DNA of 64,000 nucleotides from Curtobacterium sp. SGAir0471 (lineage in GTDB: Bacteria > Actinomycetota > Actinomycetes > Actinomycetales > Microbacteriaceae), in the NCBI RefSeq assembly GCF_005490985.1, contig NZ_CP027869.1, positions 930,001-994,000 on the forward strand. Direction: 5' to 3'. This document shows positions 1 through 11,611 of the stretch, piece after piece. Below the pieces are notes generated by a model, which was not told the origin of the DNA, ran no database searches, and was given only the letters and a program-made list of their open reading frames with translations. Numbering within the stretch: position 1 is the stretch's first letter; every line of letters starts with the position of its first letter. The translations under genes and the position numbers were made by a program.

Positions 1-233
1 CGCTCGCCGATCCGTCCGACCACGACACCGGAGGGCACGTCGCCGATGAGCTCGCCGACCAGGATGAGCGCCGCGACGAAGCCCGCGAACGCCAGGCTGG
101 CGCCGAGGGAGTCCGCGGCGATCGGGATGATCGGGATGATCGCGCCCTCGCCGATCGCGAAGAGCGCCGCGGGCAGGAAGCCGGAGAGCAGGACGCCGCG
201 GCGGTCGAAGGCGTCGTTCGTGGTGCTGGTCAT
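1..233 (-). CDS. MFS transporter, N-terminal part only (runs off the left edge)
   Basis: The 77 visible residues start at an ATG (complement of 231-233) and begin [19 protein letters not shown]. They form a hydrophobic first helix ([20 protein letters not shown]), a second helix, and a [15 protein letters not shown] loop that resembles the cytoplasmic loop 2-3 motif A of major facilitator superfamily proteins. The rest lies outside the window, so substrate and family cannot be assigned. It is divergent from mnmA with 53 bp between the start codons. Confidence 0.75.
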   Translation of the reverse strand, partial: MTSTTNDAFDRRGVLLSGFLPAALFAIGEGAIIPIIPIAADSLGASLAFAGFVAALILVGELIGDVPSGVVVGRIGE

Positions 234-274
234 CGTCGAGCAACGGTACGCCTGGCCCGGTCGGGGGATGCGCT

Positions 275-280
275 TACCCT
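275..280 (+). promoter_or_regulatory. -10 hexamer TACCCT of mnmA, leaderless arrangement
   Basis: TACCCT ends 6 nt before the mnmA ATG, so transcription would begin at or next to the start codon. No good -35 is visible 17 bp upstream. The same geometry recurs at several other genes in this window. Confidence 0.4.
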
Positions 281-286
281 GGAGGC

Positions 287-1393
287 ATGCGTGTACTTGC
301 GGCGATGAGCGGTGGGGTCGACTCGGCGGTGGCCGCGGCGCGGGCCGTGGACGCCGGGCACGACGTGGTCGGCGTGCACCTGGCGCTGAGCCGGATGCCC
401 GGCACGCTCCGGACCGGCAGCCGCGGCTGCTGCACGATCGAGGACTCGATGGACGCGCAGCGGGCAGCCTCGGCGCTCGGGATCCCGTACTACGTGTGGG
501 ACTTCTCGGCGCGGTTCAAGGAGGACGTCGTCGACGACTTCGTCGCCGAGTACCAGGCCGGTCGGACCCCGAACCCCTGCATGCGGTGCAACGAGCGGAT
601 CAAGTTCGCGGCCCTGCTCGAGAAGGCGCTCGCCCTCGGGTTCGACGCCGTCTGCACGGGGCACTACGCCTCGATCGTGACCGGGGCCGACGGCGCGCGC
701 GAGCTGCACCGCTCGGCGGCGTGGGCGAAGGACCAGTCGTACGTGCTCGGCGTGCTGACGGCCGAGCAGCTCGAGCACGCGATGTTCCCGCTCGGTGCGA
801 CCCCGTCGAAGGACGAGGTCCGGGCCGAGGCCGCGGCGCGCGGACTCACGGTGGCGCAGAAGCCCGACTCGTACGACATCTGCTTCATCCCGGACGGGGA
901 CACCCGCGGGTGGCTGGCCGACCGCGTCGGTGCCGAGCCGGGGTCGGTCGTGGAGCGCGACGGCACCGTCGTCGGCGAGCACGAGGGCGCGACGGGCTAC
1001 ACGGTCGGCCAGCGGCGCGGGCTGCACCTCGGACGCCCGGCACCGGACGGCAAGCCGCGCTTCGTGCTCGAGATCCGGCCGAAGGACAACACCGTCGTCG
1101 TCGGACCGAAGGAGGCCCTCGACGTCCGGTCGATGGCCGGGTCCCGCTTCACCTGGGCGGGCACGGCGCCGATCGACCCGTCCGAGCCCTTCGCCTGCGA
1201 CGTGCAGATCCGGGCCCACGCCGACCCGGTGCCGGCGACGGCGCGGGTGGCCGACGGCGAGCTCGTGATCGACGTCGACGAGCCGTTGTCGGGGGTCGCT
1301 CCCGGGCAGACCGCGGTGGTCTACGTGGGGACCCGGGTGCTCGGCCAGTGCACGATCGACCGGACGGTGTCGGCGGTGCCCGCGGCCGTCTGA
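287..1393 (+). CDS. mnmA: tRNA-specific 2-thiouridylase MnmA
   Basis: This 368-residue protein thiolates U34 of tRNA-Lys, -Glu and -Gln, using ATP to adenylate the base and persulfide sulfur. The PP-loop SGGVDS is at residues 8-13. The catalytic cysteine pair corresponds to C98 (in NPCMRCN) and C199 (in DICFIPDG), matching Cys102 and Cys199 of the E. coli enzyme. [10 protein letters not shown] in the central domain and a C-terminal beta-barrel ([13 protein letters not shown] onward) are also present. Length is normal for the family. A purine-rich GGAGG lies only 1 nt before the ATG, too close to be a good ribosome site. ligA follows after 89 bp, a pairing commonly seen in actinobacteria. Confidence 0.97.
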   Translation: MRVLAAMSGGVDSAVAAARAVDAGHDVVGVHLALSRMPGTLRTGSRGCCTIEDSMDAQRAASALGIPYYVWDFSARFKEDVVDDFVAEYQAGRTPNPCMRCNERIKFAALLEKALALGFDAVCTGHYASIVTGADGARELHRSAAWAKDQSYVLGVLTAEQLEHAMFPLGATPSKDEVRAEAAARGLTVAQKPDSYDICFIPDGDTRGWLADRVGAEPGSVVERDGTVVGEHEGATGYTVGQRRGLHLGRPAPDGKPRFVLEIRPKDNTVVVGPKEALDVRSMAGSRFTWAGTAPIDPSEPFACDVQIRAHADPVPATARVADGELVIDVDEPLSGVAPGQTAVVYVGTRVLGQCTIDRTVSAVPAAV

Positions 1394-1470
1394 GTCGGCT
1401 GCGCGCGGAGTGCTGCGTCCGCTGCGCCCGGGCCCTGGCGCCCGCTGCGCCCGGGGTCGGCGGTGCACGG

Positions 1471-1476
1471 TAGAAC
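1471..1476 (+). promoter_or_regulatory. -10-like TAGAAC(T) directly upstream of ligA
   Basis: The hexamer ends 6 nt before the ligA ATG, which implies a leaderless or very short-leader mRNA. The last base departs from the TANNNT consensus. It is supported mainly by the repeated pattern in this window. Confidence 0.3.
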
Positions 1477-1479
1477 TGA

Positions 1480-3837
<2,358 letters not shown>

Positions 3838-4039
3838 ACGCGCGGTCGAGCAGCACGGCGGGCCGCGGCTCGCCGTGAGCGACGCGCCGCCGACCGCAGG
3901 CGAGCAGCCGCAGGACGCACCCAGTTCGAGGGACAAGTTGCAGGACGCATCCCCTCGCGAGCACATTCTCCTTACACTCGAAAGGGCATCAATCGTCGCC
4001 TGAGGGGGTCGACGACACGGCCTTCCCGGGGAGACCTGA

Positions 4040-5419
4040 TTGCTGCTCATCGCCGCGGCCCTGCTACTCACCGCCTCGATGCACTCGATGGGAGTGGTCG
4101 AGGCCCCCGCCGTGCCCGGTCCGGAACCGCAGGGCGCGCGCACGGTCTCGCAGGTCGTCCTGCGCGAGGTCCCGTCGGCTCCGGTCGGTGCCCACGCCGT
4201 GGACGTCGACGCGCTGGCAGCGGCGCGGGGTACGGCGTTCCTCGACGCGCTCGGCACGGCCGGCCCGGACGACCTGGTGCGTGCCGACTCGGACGAGCAG
4301 GTGCTCGCGACCGCCCAGGACCGACCACCGACGGCCGTCTCGGTCGCACGGTGGTGGGGAGCGCTGGGCGCTGCGGCCCAGGAGCGTCTGGTCGCGTTCG
4401 CCCCGGCGGTCGTGGGCAACCTGGACGGGGTGCCGTACGACGTCCGTGACCGGGCCAACCGGAGCACCCTCGACGACGAGCTGGCCGACGACGCGGGTCG
4501 GACCACCGCCCGCACCGCGCTGCTCGAGCAGGTCCGGGACGCCCTGCGCCAGGAGCTCGGCGAGGGCCCGCGGCACCTGGTCGTCCTGGACACCCGCGAC
4601 ACCGGGCGAGCGGCCATCGCCGTCGGGGACCTGACGAGCGCCCGGGACGTCACGGTCGTCGTCCCGGGGATGTTCTTCACGGTGACCGGGCAGATGCACG
4701 ACTTCACGGACACCGCGAGCGACCTGTACGACGAGCAGACGGCGGTGTCGGCGCTCGCCGCGACCCGGACCGGTCGGGTCGCAGAGGACGCCTCGACGGA
4801 GGGCACGGCGGTGCTCGCGTGGATGGGCTACCGCACACCGGACATGTCCAACATCCTGTCGCTCGGACTCGCGCGCACCGGGGCGGACCGGCTCGAACGC
4901 CTCGTCGACGGCCTCGATGCCGTCCGCGGTGCCGACCGACCCCGGTTGAACGTCGTCGCGCACTCCTACGGGTCGACGACGGCGCTGATGGCCCTGGCGT
5001 CCGGGCGGGTGCAGGCGGACTCGCTCACGGTCTTCGGCTCACCGGGCAGCGACGTGCGGTCGGCCGCGGACCTCGCGGTCCGGACCGGTCAGGTCTACGT
5101 CGGCGACGCACACAGCGACCCGATCGCCGGCTCCGGGTACTTCGGCACCGACCCGGGATCCGCGGGGTTCGGGTCGACGCTCCTCGACCTGTCGGCGGAC
5201 ACCGTCGCGACGGACGCGGGCGTGTTCCGTCGACCCGTCGGCCACAACGACTACCTGAAGCCCGGGACGGCCTCGCTGCACGACGTCGCCCTCATCGGCA
5301 TCGGACGCGGGGACCTCGTCCGGCACCAGGCTCGTCGCGGCCAGGGTGGCGGCGGCAGCGCGCAGTCCATGCCCGACATGTACCTCCTGCGTCCCCAGGA
5401 CCTGCACCCCCGCGACTGA
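4040..5419 (+). CDS. Secreted or membrane-anchored alpha/beta hydrolase, DUF1023 type
   Basis: The 459-residue protein starts at TTG, preceded at good distance by GGGGAG. A short hydrophobic N-terminus (LLIAAALLLTASMHS) suggests a signal peptide or anchor. The catalytic region has a typical strand-VVVPGMFF, then the nucleophile elbow AHSYGS, an acid-containing stretch (VYVGDAHSDPI) and a late histidine in GHNDYL. This order matches the DUF1023 alpha/beta hydrolase family of actinobacteria. Substrate is unknown. The C-terminal 40 residues are a Gly/Gln-rich tail. It lies between ligA and a penicillin-binding protein gene, so an envelope role is possible but not shown. The 202 bp upstream holds a TACACT hexamer at 3973-3978 but no convincing -35. 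Confidence 0.8.
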   Translation: MLLIAAALLLTASMHSMGVVEAPAVPGPEPQGARTVSQVVLREVPSAPVGAHAVDVDALAAARGTAFLDALGTAGPDDLVRADSDEQVLATAQDRPPTAVSVARWWGALGAAAQERLVAFAPAVVGNLDGVPYDVRDRANRSTLDDELADDAGRTTARTALLEQVRDALRQELGEGPRHLVVLDTRDTGRAAIAVGDLTSARDVTVVVPGMFFTVTGQMHDFTDTASDLYDEQTAVSALAATRTGRVAEDASTEGTAVLAWMGYRTPDMSNILSLGLARTGADRLERLVDGLDAVRGADRPRLNVVAHSYGSTTALMALASGRVQADSLTVFGSPGSDVRSAADLAVRTGQVYVGDAHSDPIAGSGYFGTDPGSAGFGSTLLDLSADTVATDAGVFRRPVGHNDYLKPGTASLHDVALIGIGRGDLVRHQARRGQGGGGSAQSMPDMYLLRPQDLHPRD

Positions 5420-5539
5420 CGGCCGGGGTCCGGGGTCGCGCTCGTCCCGATGACGGCCTGTCGGCATCCCTGTGGACGTTCCTGTGCGCCGCCGCAGCCC
5501 CCGACCGTTCCACGGCAGAACGACCCCAGTCCCGACCCG

Positions 5540-5545
5540 TACCGT
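5540..5545 (+). promoter_or_regulatory. -10 hexamer TACCGT of the PBP gene, leaderless arrangement
   Basis: TACCGT ends 6 nt before the ATG at 5552. It supports that ATG over an in-frame ATG at 5450, whose extra 34 residues are Pro/Arg-rich and unlike a PBP N-terminus. Confidence 0.45.
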
Positions 5546-5551
5546 GCCGCC

Positions 5552-7984
5552 ATGCGTGCGATGCGGTGGACCGGTGCCCTCACGACCTTCGTCGCCATGT
5601 CCGGCCTCGCGGGCCTGCTGGTGGCGGTCGCGGTGACCCCGGCGGTCGCCGTCGCGGGCGAGGGCGCCTCCGGCGCGGTGTCGTTCTTCGAGGACCTGCC
5701 GAGCTACCTCGACATCCAGACCCCGCAGCAGGTGTCGTCGGTCTACGCCACGAAGGACGGGCAGCAGGTCAAGATCGCCTCGTTCTACGCGGAGAACCGC
5801 ACCGACGTCGCGTCGAACGCGATGGCCGACTCGCTCAAGCGCGCCGCTATCGACACCGAGGACCCGCGGTTCGAGGACGAGGGCGGCATCGACGTCCTCG
5901 GGACCGTCCGCGGCGTCGCGGCGACCGTCGTCGGCGGCGACGTGCAGGGCGGGTCGAGCATCACGCAGCAGTACGTGAAGAACGTCCTCGTGCAGCAGTG
6001 CGAACAGCTCACCGGTTCGGACGCTGCGGCCACCAAGGCGAAGATCGCGGCGTGCTACCAGGACGCCGCGGGGGTGACGCCGCAGCGCAAGCTGCAGGAG
6101 ATGCGCTACGCCATCGCGGTGGACAAGAAGTACACGAAGGACCAGGTCCTCACCGGCTACCTGAACCTCGTCGGGCTCGGTGGCCGCGTCTACGGCGCCG
6201 AGGCGGGTGCCGAGTACTACTTCGGCGTGCACGCGAAGGACCTGTCGCTCCCACAGTCCGCGACGCTCGTCGCGATCCTCAACAACCCCGCCAACCTGCG
6301 CATCGACGAGCCGGACGACAAGGACAACGGCGCCGCGAACGGCTACGCCGCCACGAAGGCCCGGCGGGACTACGTCCTGCAGCGCATGTACGTCCACCAC
6401 GACATCTCGAAGGCGCAGCTCGACCAGGCGAAGGCCACCCCGATCACGCCGCACGTCACCGACACTGCGAACGGGTGCTCGGCGGCGGCGAGTGCGTACG
6501 ACGCCGGGTACTTCTGTGACTACGTCCGCGACCAGGTGCTGCAGGACCCGGCCTTCGGCAAGACCGCGGCGGAGCGCATCGAGACCCTCGACACGAAGGG
6601 CCTCGAGATCCACACGTCGCTCGACCTCGACCTGCAGGCCCAGGCCCAGTCGGCGCTCTCGTCGTACGTCCCGACGACGATGGCCGGTGTCGACCTGGGC
6701 GGCACGAACGTCACCGTGGAGCCGGGGACGGGTCGGGTGCTCTCCATGGTGCAGAACACCACGTACACGCAGAGCGACAACGCGGGCCCCGGCGCGACCG
6801 CCATCGACTACAACGCCGACACCGCGTACGGCAACTCCGGTGGGTTCCAGACCGGCTCCACCTACAAGGTCTTCACCCTGGCGGAGTGGCTCGCCTCCGG
6901 ACACACCCTGTCCGAGTCGGTGCCGACGGGGGAGCACCTGTTCCAGCAGTCCGAGTTCACGAACTCGTGCGAGGCGCTCGGCGGGTCCCCGTGGCCGGTC
7001 TCGAACGCCGAGGCCGTCCCGGCGAGCATGAGCGTCCAGGCGGCGACCTCGGAGTCGATCAACACCGCGTTCGGGGCGATGGCGAAGCAGCTCGACCTCT
7101 GCAAGATCAAGGACCTCGCGCAGGCGATGGGCATCCACCAGGCGGACGGCTCCGCTCCGGCGTCGAACCCGGCGTCCGTGCTCGGCACCAACCCGCTCTC
7201 GCCGATCGACCTGGCCGAGGCGTACGCCGGCTTCGCGAACGGCGGCGTCGTGTGCACGCCGACCGTGATCGACTCGGTGCGCGAGGCCGACGGCACCACG
7301 ATCACACCCAGCCCGTCGAGCTGCACCCGTGGTGTCTCCGCCGAGGTCGCCGGGACGGTCGACTACGCGCTGCAGGGCGTGCTGACCGGCAGCGGCACCG
7401 CGGCGTCGGCGAACCCGGGTGACGCCACCCCGAAGTTCGCCAAGACCGGCACGACCGACGCCGACACGCAGAACTGGCTCGTCACGTCGAGCACGAAGTA
7501 CACGAACGCGACGTGGATCGGCAACGTCACCGGACTGGTCGGCCTGGCGAACGTCTCGTTCCCGCACGGCACGACCGGGTACAGCGCGAAGTTCGGCGTC
7601 GGCCGCTCGATGATGTCCTGGCTCGACCAGCGGTACGGCGGAGGGACGCTGCCCGAGCCGGACCCGGCGATGATCGGTTCCGCACCGCGGTCCACCGGAG
7701 GAACGGCGTCGGGTGCGGCGACCGGCGGGGACCCGTCGGCGCCGGGGACGAGTGCTCAGGGGCAGCCGGCCCAGGGTCAGCCGGCCCAGGGACAGCCGGC
7801 CCAGGGACAGGCAGCTCAGGGGTCCTCGGGTACGGGCACGACGGCGGGCACGCCCGCTCAGGGCGGCGCCGCCGGATCCGGGTCGCAACCGGGCACGGGC
7901 ACCGGCGGGACGTCGACCGGGACGGGTGGTGCCCAGGGGACGTCGGCGGGCGGCACGACCCAGCAGCCGCCGGCGCACGGCTAG
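5552..7984 (+). CDS. Bifunctional class A penicillin-binding protein (transglycosylase/transpeptidase)
   Basis: The 810-residue protein polymerises and cross-links peptidoglycan outside the membrane. A single N-terminal membrane anchor (LTTFVAMSGLAGLLVAVAVTP region) is followed by a GT51 domain with E103 in EDPRFED, GGSSITQQYVKN and RKLQEMRYA. The transpeptidase domain has S436-x-x-K439 (GSTYK), SxN (SESINTAF) and K631-TGTT. The C-terminal ~90 residues are low complexity, with a tandem QPAQG repeat at about 7756-7830 and Gly/Thr-rich sequence. In motif 1 the canonical HxG is DEGG (EDPRFEDEGG), a deviation worth noting. It resembles PonA-type actinobacterial PBPs, but I do not assign a specific symbol. 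Confidence 0.93.
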   Translation: MRAMRWTGALTTFVAMSGLAGLLVAVAVTPAVAVAGEGASGAVSFFEDLPSYLDIQTPQQVSSVYATKDGQQVKIASFYAENRTDVASNAMADSLKRAAIDTEDPRFEDEGGIDVLGTVRGVAATVVGGDVQGGSSITQQYVKNVLVQQCEQLTGSDAAATKAKIAACYQDAAGVTPQRKLQEMRYAIAVDKKYTKDQVLTGYLNLVGLGGRVYGAEAGAEYYFGVHAKDLSLPQSATLVAILNNPANLRIDEPDDKDNGAANGYAATKARRDYVLQRMYVHHDISKAQLDQAKATPITPHVTDTANGCSAAASAYDAGYFCDYVRDQVLQDPAFGKTAAERIETLDTKGLEIHTSLDLDLQAQAQSALSSYVPTTMAGVDLGGTNVTVEPGTGRVLSMVQNTTYTQSDNAGPGATAIDYNADTAYGNSGGFQTGSTYKVFTLAEWLASGHTLSESVPTGEHLFQQSEFTNSCEALGGSPWPVSNAEAVPASMSVQAATSESINTAFGAMAKQLDLCKIKDLAQAMGIHQADGSAPASNPASVLGTNPLSPIDLAEAYAGFANGGVVCTPTVIDSVREADGTTITPSPSSCTRGVSAEVAGTVDYALQGVLTGSGTAASANPGDATPKFAKTGTTDADTQNWLVTSSTKYTNATWIGNVTGLVGLANVSFPHGTTGYSAKFGVGRSMMSWLDQRYGGGTLPEPDPAMIGSAPRSTGGTASGAATGGDPSAPGTSAQGQPAQGQPAQGQPAQGQAAQGSSGTGTTAGTPAQGGAAGSGSQPGTGTGGTSTGTGGAQGTSAGGTTQQPPAHG

Positions 7985-8006
7985 GTGACGACGACCAGGA
8001 GGTGAC

Positions 8007-8057
8007 GGTCTGGAGGCCCGGTGCCGGTCCGCCCGACCGGCACCGGGCCTCCAGACC
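8007..8057. terminator. Family A palindromic element after the PBP gene (23-bp perfect stem)
   Basis: A perfect 23-bp inverted repeat begins GGTCTGGAGGCCCGGTGCC and has a 5-nt loop (CGCCC). It sits 22 bp after the PBP stop codon and before the gatC promoter. No U-tract follows on either strand, so it is not a classical intrinsic terminator, though its position suggests a 3'-end function. It is the CTGGAGGC subtype of the dispersed family A repeats. Confidence 0.75.
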
Positions 8058-8106
8058 GGTTCTCCACAGCCCCGGTCACCGTGGCACCGCCGCCGGACAC
8101 GGCCAA

Positions 8107-8112
8107 TAGACT
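8107..8112 (+). promoter_or_regulatory. -10 hexamer TAGACT upstream of gatCAB
   Basis: TAGACT lies 34 nt before the gatC ATG. A GACGGAGCACC ribosome site precedes the start, so this operon, unlike several neighbours, has a leadered mRNA. The -35 region is weak. Confidence 0.45.
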
Positions 8113-8146
8113 GGTGCGCATTCCACGAACCGATCGACGGAGCACC

Positions 8147-8446
8147 ATGCCTGACATCACGAGCGAGCAGGTCGCCCACCTGGCGAACCTCGCACGTATC
8201 GCACTCACGCCCGACGAGATCGAGAAGCTGACCGGGGAGCTGTCGCACATCGTCGAGAGCGTCGCCAAGGTCGCCGAGGTCGCGACCGACGACGTCCCGG
8301 CGACGAGCCACCCGGTGCCGCTCGGCAACGTCACCCGACCCGACGTGGTGGGGCAGACGCTGACCCAGGAGCAGGCGCTCTCCGGTGCGCCCGACTCCGA
8401 CGGCGAACGGTTCCGCGTGACGGCCATCCTGGGAGAAGAGCAGTGA
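8147..8446 (+). CDS. gatC: Aspartyl/glutamyl-tRNA amidotransferase subunit C
   Basis: This 99-residue small subunit wraps around GatA and GatB in the GatCAB complex, which converts Glu-tRNA-Gln (and Asp-tRNA-Asn) to the amidated forms. The N-terminal [20 protein letters not shown] and the C-terminal [12 protein letters not shown] are typical of GatC. Ribosome site ACGGAGCACC precedes the ATG. Its stop overlaps the gatA GTG start (GTGA), so the operon is translationally coupled. Confidence 0.97.
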   Translation: MPDITSEQVAHLANLARIALTPDEIEKLTGELSHIVESVAKVAEVATDDVPATSHPVPLGNVTRPDVVGQTLTQEQALSGAPDSDGERFRVTAILGEEQ

Positions 8447-9990
8447 CCGACGACCTGACCCGCCTCAGCGCGGCCGCCCTCGCCGACGCCCTCGTCGCGC
8501 GCGACGTCTCGAGCGTCGAGGCCACCCAGGCCCACCTCGACCGGATCGCAGCGGTCGACGGCGACGTGCACGCGTTCCTGCACGTCAACGAGAACGCCCT
8601 GGCGGCGGCGAAGTCGATCGACTCGCGCCGTGCCGCGGGCGACGACCTCGGCGCGCTCGCCGGCGTGCCGATCGCGATCAAGGACGTCCTGTGCACGCAG
8701 GACATGCCGACGACCTCGGGGTCGAAGATCCTCGAGGGCTGGCGACCGCCCTACGACGCCACCCCGGTCGCCAAGCTCCGCGCCGCCGGCCTCGTGCCGC
8801 TCGGCAAGACGAACATGGACGAGTTCGCGATGGGCTCGACGACCGAGTTCTCGGCCTACGGTCCGACCCGCAACCCGTGGGACCTCGACCGGATCCCCGG
8901 CGGGTCCGGCGGTGGTTCGGCCGCCGCGGTCGCCGCGCACGAGGCGCCCTTCGCCCTCGGGTCCGACACCGGTGGCTCGATCCGCCAGCCGGGTGCGGTC
9001 ACGGGCACGGTCGGGGTGAAGCCGACCTACGGCGGGGTCAGCCGCTACGGTGCGATCGCGCTCGCGTCGTCGCTCGACCAGATCGGACCGGTGTCGCGCA
9101 CCGTCCTCGACGCCGCGCTCCTGCACGACGTCATCGGTGGGCACGACCCGAAGGACTCGACGTCCATCCCGGACGCCTGGCCGTCGATGGCCGCAGCTGC
9201 GCGCGAGGGTCTGCAGGCCGACACGCTCCGAGGGCTCAAGGTCGGCATCGTCAAGGAGCTCGCTGGTGGCGAGGGCTTCCAGGCCGGCGTCACGCAGCGC
9301 TTCCAGGAGACGGTGGCGATCCTCGAGCAGGCGGGTGCAGAGGTCGTCGAGATCGACGCGCCGTCGTTCGCGTACGCCATCAGCGCGTACTACCTGATCC
9401 TGCCGGCCGAGGCCTCGTCGAACCTCGCGAAGTTCGACTCGGTGCGCTTCGGCCTGCGCGTCACGCCCGAGGGTGGCGCCACGGTCGAGGACGTCATGGC
9501 CGCGACGCGCGAGGCCGGGTTCGGCCCCGAGGTGAAGCGTCGCATCATCCTCGGCACCTACGCGCTCAGCGCCGGGTACTACGACGCCTACTACGGGTCC
9601 GCGCAGAAGGTCCGCACGCTGGTGCAGCGCGACTTCGCGGCCGCGTTCGACCAGGTCGACCTGCTCATCAGCCCGTCGGCACCCACGACGGCCTTCCCGC
9701 TGGGGGAGCGCCTCGACGACCCGCTGTCGATGTACCTCAACGACCTCACGACGATCCCGGCGAACCTCGCCGGCGTCCCCGGCATGAGCATCCCGAACGG
9801 CCTCGCGCCCGAGGACTCGCTGCCGACCGGTGTGCAGCTCATGGCCCCGCAGCGCGAGGACGCCCGGCTGTACCGGTACGGCGCCGCGCTCGAGCGCCTG
9901 CTCGAGCAGCAGTGGGGTCGCCCGCTCATCGACAGCATCCCGGACCTCGACCAGTCTCAGCAGTCCGCTGCGCAGGAAGGTGTGATCTGA
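8443..9990 (+). CDS. gatA: Aspartyl/glutamyl-tRNA amidotransferase subunit A
   Basis: This 515-residue amidase subunit releases ammonia from glutamine for GatB. The Ser-cisSer-Lys triad is visible as K80 (VPIAIKDVL), S155 ([11 protein letters not shown]) and S179 ([11 protein letters not shown]), with the spacing of the family. The glycine-rich amidase signature is intact. The start is the GTG overlapping the gatC stop. Its stop codon overlaps the gatB start (TGATG). A long open frame also runs through gatA in another phase into gatB; only the part from 9990 is gatB. Confidence 0.97.
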   Translation: MTDDLTRLSAAALADALVARDVSSVEATQAHLDRIAAVDGDVHAFLHVNENALAAAKSIDSRRAAGDDLGALAGVPIAIKDVLCTQDMPTTSGSKILEGWRPPYDATPVAKLRAAGLVPLGKTNMDEFAMGSTTEFSAYGPTRNPWDLDRIPGGSGGGSAAAVAAHEAPFALGSDTGGSIRQPGAVTGTVGVKPTYGGVSRYGAIALASSLDQIGPVSRTVLDAALLHDVIGGHDPKDSTSIPDAWPSMAAAAREGLQADTLRGLKVGIVKELAGGEGFQAGVTQRFQETVAILEQAGAEVVEIDAPSFAYAISAYYLILPAEASSNLAKFDSVRFGLRVTPEGGATVEDVMAATREAGFGPEVKRRIILGTYALSAGYYDAYYGSAQKVRTLVQRDFAAAFDQVDLLISPSAPTTAFPLGERLDDPLSMYLNDLTTIPANLAGVPGMSIPNGLAPEDSLPTGVQLMAPQREDARLYRYGAALERLLEQQWGRPLIDSIPDLDQSQQSAAQEGVI

Positions 9991-11495
9991 TGGCGCAGAA
10001 GGACGCGCTGATGGACTTCGACGAGGCGCTCGAGCGCTTCGAGCCGGTGCTCGGCTTCGAGGTCCACGTCGAGCTCGCGACGAAGACCAAGATGTTCTCG
10101 GATGCCCCGAACTTCTTCGGCGGCGAGCCCAACACGAACGTGACCCCGGTCGACCTCGGCCTGCCCGGGTCGCTGCCGGTCGTGAACGAGCAGGCCGTGC
10201 GGTACTCGATCCAGCTCGGGCTCGCGCTCGGCTGCTCGATCGCCGAGTCCTCGCGGTTCGCCCGGAAGAACTACTACTACCCGGACAACCCGAAGAACTA
10301 CCAGATCTCGCAGTACGACGAGCCGATCGCGTTCGAGGGCGAGGTCGAGGTCGAACTGGCCGACGGGACCATCTTCCAGGTGCCGATCGAGCGCGCCCAC
10401 ATGGAGGAGGACGCCGGCAAGCTGACGCACGTCGGCGGTGCCACGGGCCGCATCCAGGGCGCCGAGTACTCGCTCGTCGACTACAACCGCGCCGGTGTCC
10501 CGCTGGTCGAGATCGTCACGAAGCCGATCTTCGGCGCGAAGGACCGCGCCCCGGAGCTCGGTGCCGCGTACGTCCAGGTCATCCGCGACCTCGTCCGCGC
10601 GCTCGGCGTCTCCGAGGCCCGCATGGAACGCGGCAACCTGCGCTGCGACGCGAACATCTCGCTGCGCCCCTGGGGGCAGGAGGAGCTCGGTACCCGCACC
10701 GAGACGAAGAACGTCAACTCGTTCCGCGCCGTCGAGCGCGCCATCCGCTACGAGATCCAGCGCCAGGCCGCGATCCTCGCCGCGGGTGGCGCGATCACGC
10801 AGGAGACGCGCCACTGGCACGAGGACACCGGCCGCACCTCGGCCGGCCGCCCGAAGTCGGACGCGGACGACTACCGGTACTTCCCGGAGCCCGACCTGCT
10901 GCCGGTCGTGCCGGACCCGGCCGTGGTCGAGGAGCTCCGGGCATCCCTGCCCGAGGCACCCGTCGCACGTCGCCGTCGACTGAAGGGCGAGTGGGGCTTC
11001 AGCGACCTCGAGTTCCAGGACGTCGTCAACGGCGGGCTGCTCGACGAGGTCGAGGCGACCGTGGCCGCCGGTGCCTCCTCGCAGGCTGCCCGCAAGTGGT
11101 GGACGGGCGAGATCAGCCGCGTCGCGAACGCGCAGGACACCACGCCCGGTGACCTCGTCTCGCCGCAGCACGTCGCCGAGACCATCGCGCTCGTCGAGTC
11201 CGGTGATCTGACCGACCGCCTGGCGCGCCAGGTGCTCGAGGGTGTCATCGCGGGCGAGGGCTCCCCGGCGCAGGTCGTCGAGGCCCGTGGGCTGAAGGTC
11301 GTGTCGGACGACTCCGCGCTGACCGCTGCCGTGGACCAGGCACTCGCCGCCCAGCCGGACGTCCTCGCCAAGATCCGTGACGGCAAGGTCCAGGCAGCCG
11401 GCGCGGTCATCGGTGCCGTCATGAAGGCCATGCAGGGCCAGGCCGACGCCGCACGTGTCCGTGAGCTGGTGCTGGAGCGCGCGCAGCAGTCGTAG
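9990..11495 (+). CDS. gatB: Aspartyl/glutamyl-tRNA amidotransferase subunit B
   Basis: This 501-residue subunit binds the misacylated tRNA and carries out the kinase and transamidation steps. Hallmarks are [47 protein letters not shown], the conserved EDAGKLTH segment and the C-terminal helical YqeY-like domain ending [18 protein letters not shown]. The ATG start overlaps the gatA stop by one base, which fixes this start against the longer open frame upstream. gatCAB in one operon is standard for actinobacteria lacking GlnRS. Confidence 0.97.
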   Translation: MAQKDALMDFDEALERFEPVLGFEVHVELATKTKMFSDAPNFFGGEPNTNVTPVDLGLPGSLPVVNEQAVRYSIQLGLALGCSIAESSRFARKNYYYPDNPKNYQISQYDEPIAFEGEVEVELADGTIFQVPIERAHMEEDAGKLTHVGGATGRIQGAEYSLVDYNRAGVPLVEIVTKPIFGAKDRAPELGAAYVQVIRDLVRALGVSEARMERGNLRCDANISLRPWGQEELGTRTETKNVNSFRAVERAIRYEIQRQAAILAAGGAITQETRHWHEDTGRTSAGRPKSDADDYRYFPEPDLLPVVPDPAVVEELRASLPEAPVARRRRLKGEWGFSDLEFQDVVNGGLLDEVEATVAAGASSQAARKWWTGEISRVANAQDTTPGDLVSPQHVAETIALVESGDLTDRLARQVLEGVIAGEGSPAQVVEARGLKVVSDDSALTAAVDQALAAQPDVLAKIRDGKVQAAGAVIGAVMKAMQGQADAARVRELVLERAQQS

Positions 11496-11506
11496 ACCGA
11501 CCGCCC

Positions 11507-11555
11507 GACGGACGGGAGGCACAGGGCGGACCTCGCCACGTGCCTCCCGTCCGTC
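11507..11555. terminator. Family A palindromic element after gatB (16-bp stem)
   Basis: GACGGACGGGAGGCAC pairs perfectly with GTGCCTCCCGTCCGTC across a 17-nt loop, 11 bp after the gatB stop. No T-run follows. It is a full copy of the dispersed family A repeat. Confidence 0.8.
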
Positions 11556-11611
11556 GTCGTGCCGGTCCGCGATCCTGGGGACGCGTCAGCGACCCGGTGA
11601 CAGGATGAGGA

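Noticed and set aside
5039..8311. 1090-codon open frame on the minus strand under the PBP and gatC genes
   Set aside because: It lies antisense to well-defined genes, is Arg-, Val- and Gly-rich, and has no domain. Such frames are common in high-GC DNA. The same holds for other long antisense frames, for example 35618-39127, 1942-4806, 22243-24234 and 54875-58000.
8691..9989. Upstream extension of gatB through gatA
   Set aside because: The frame is open by chance inside gatA. GatB starts at the ATG at 9990, which overlaps the gatA stop.
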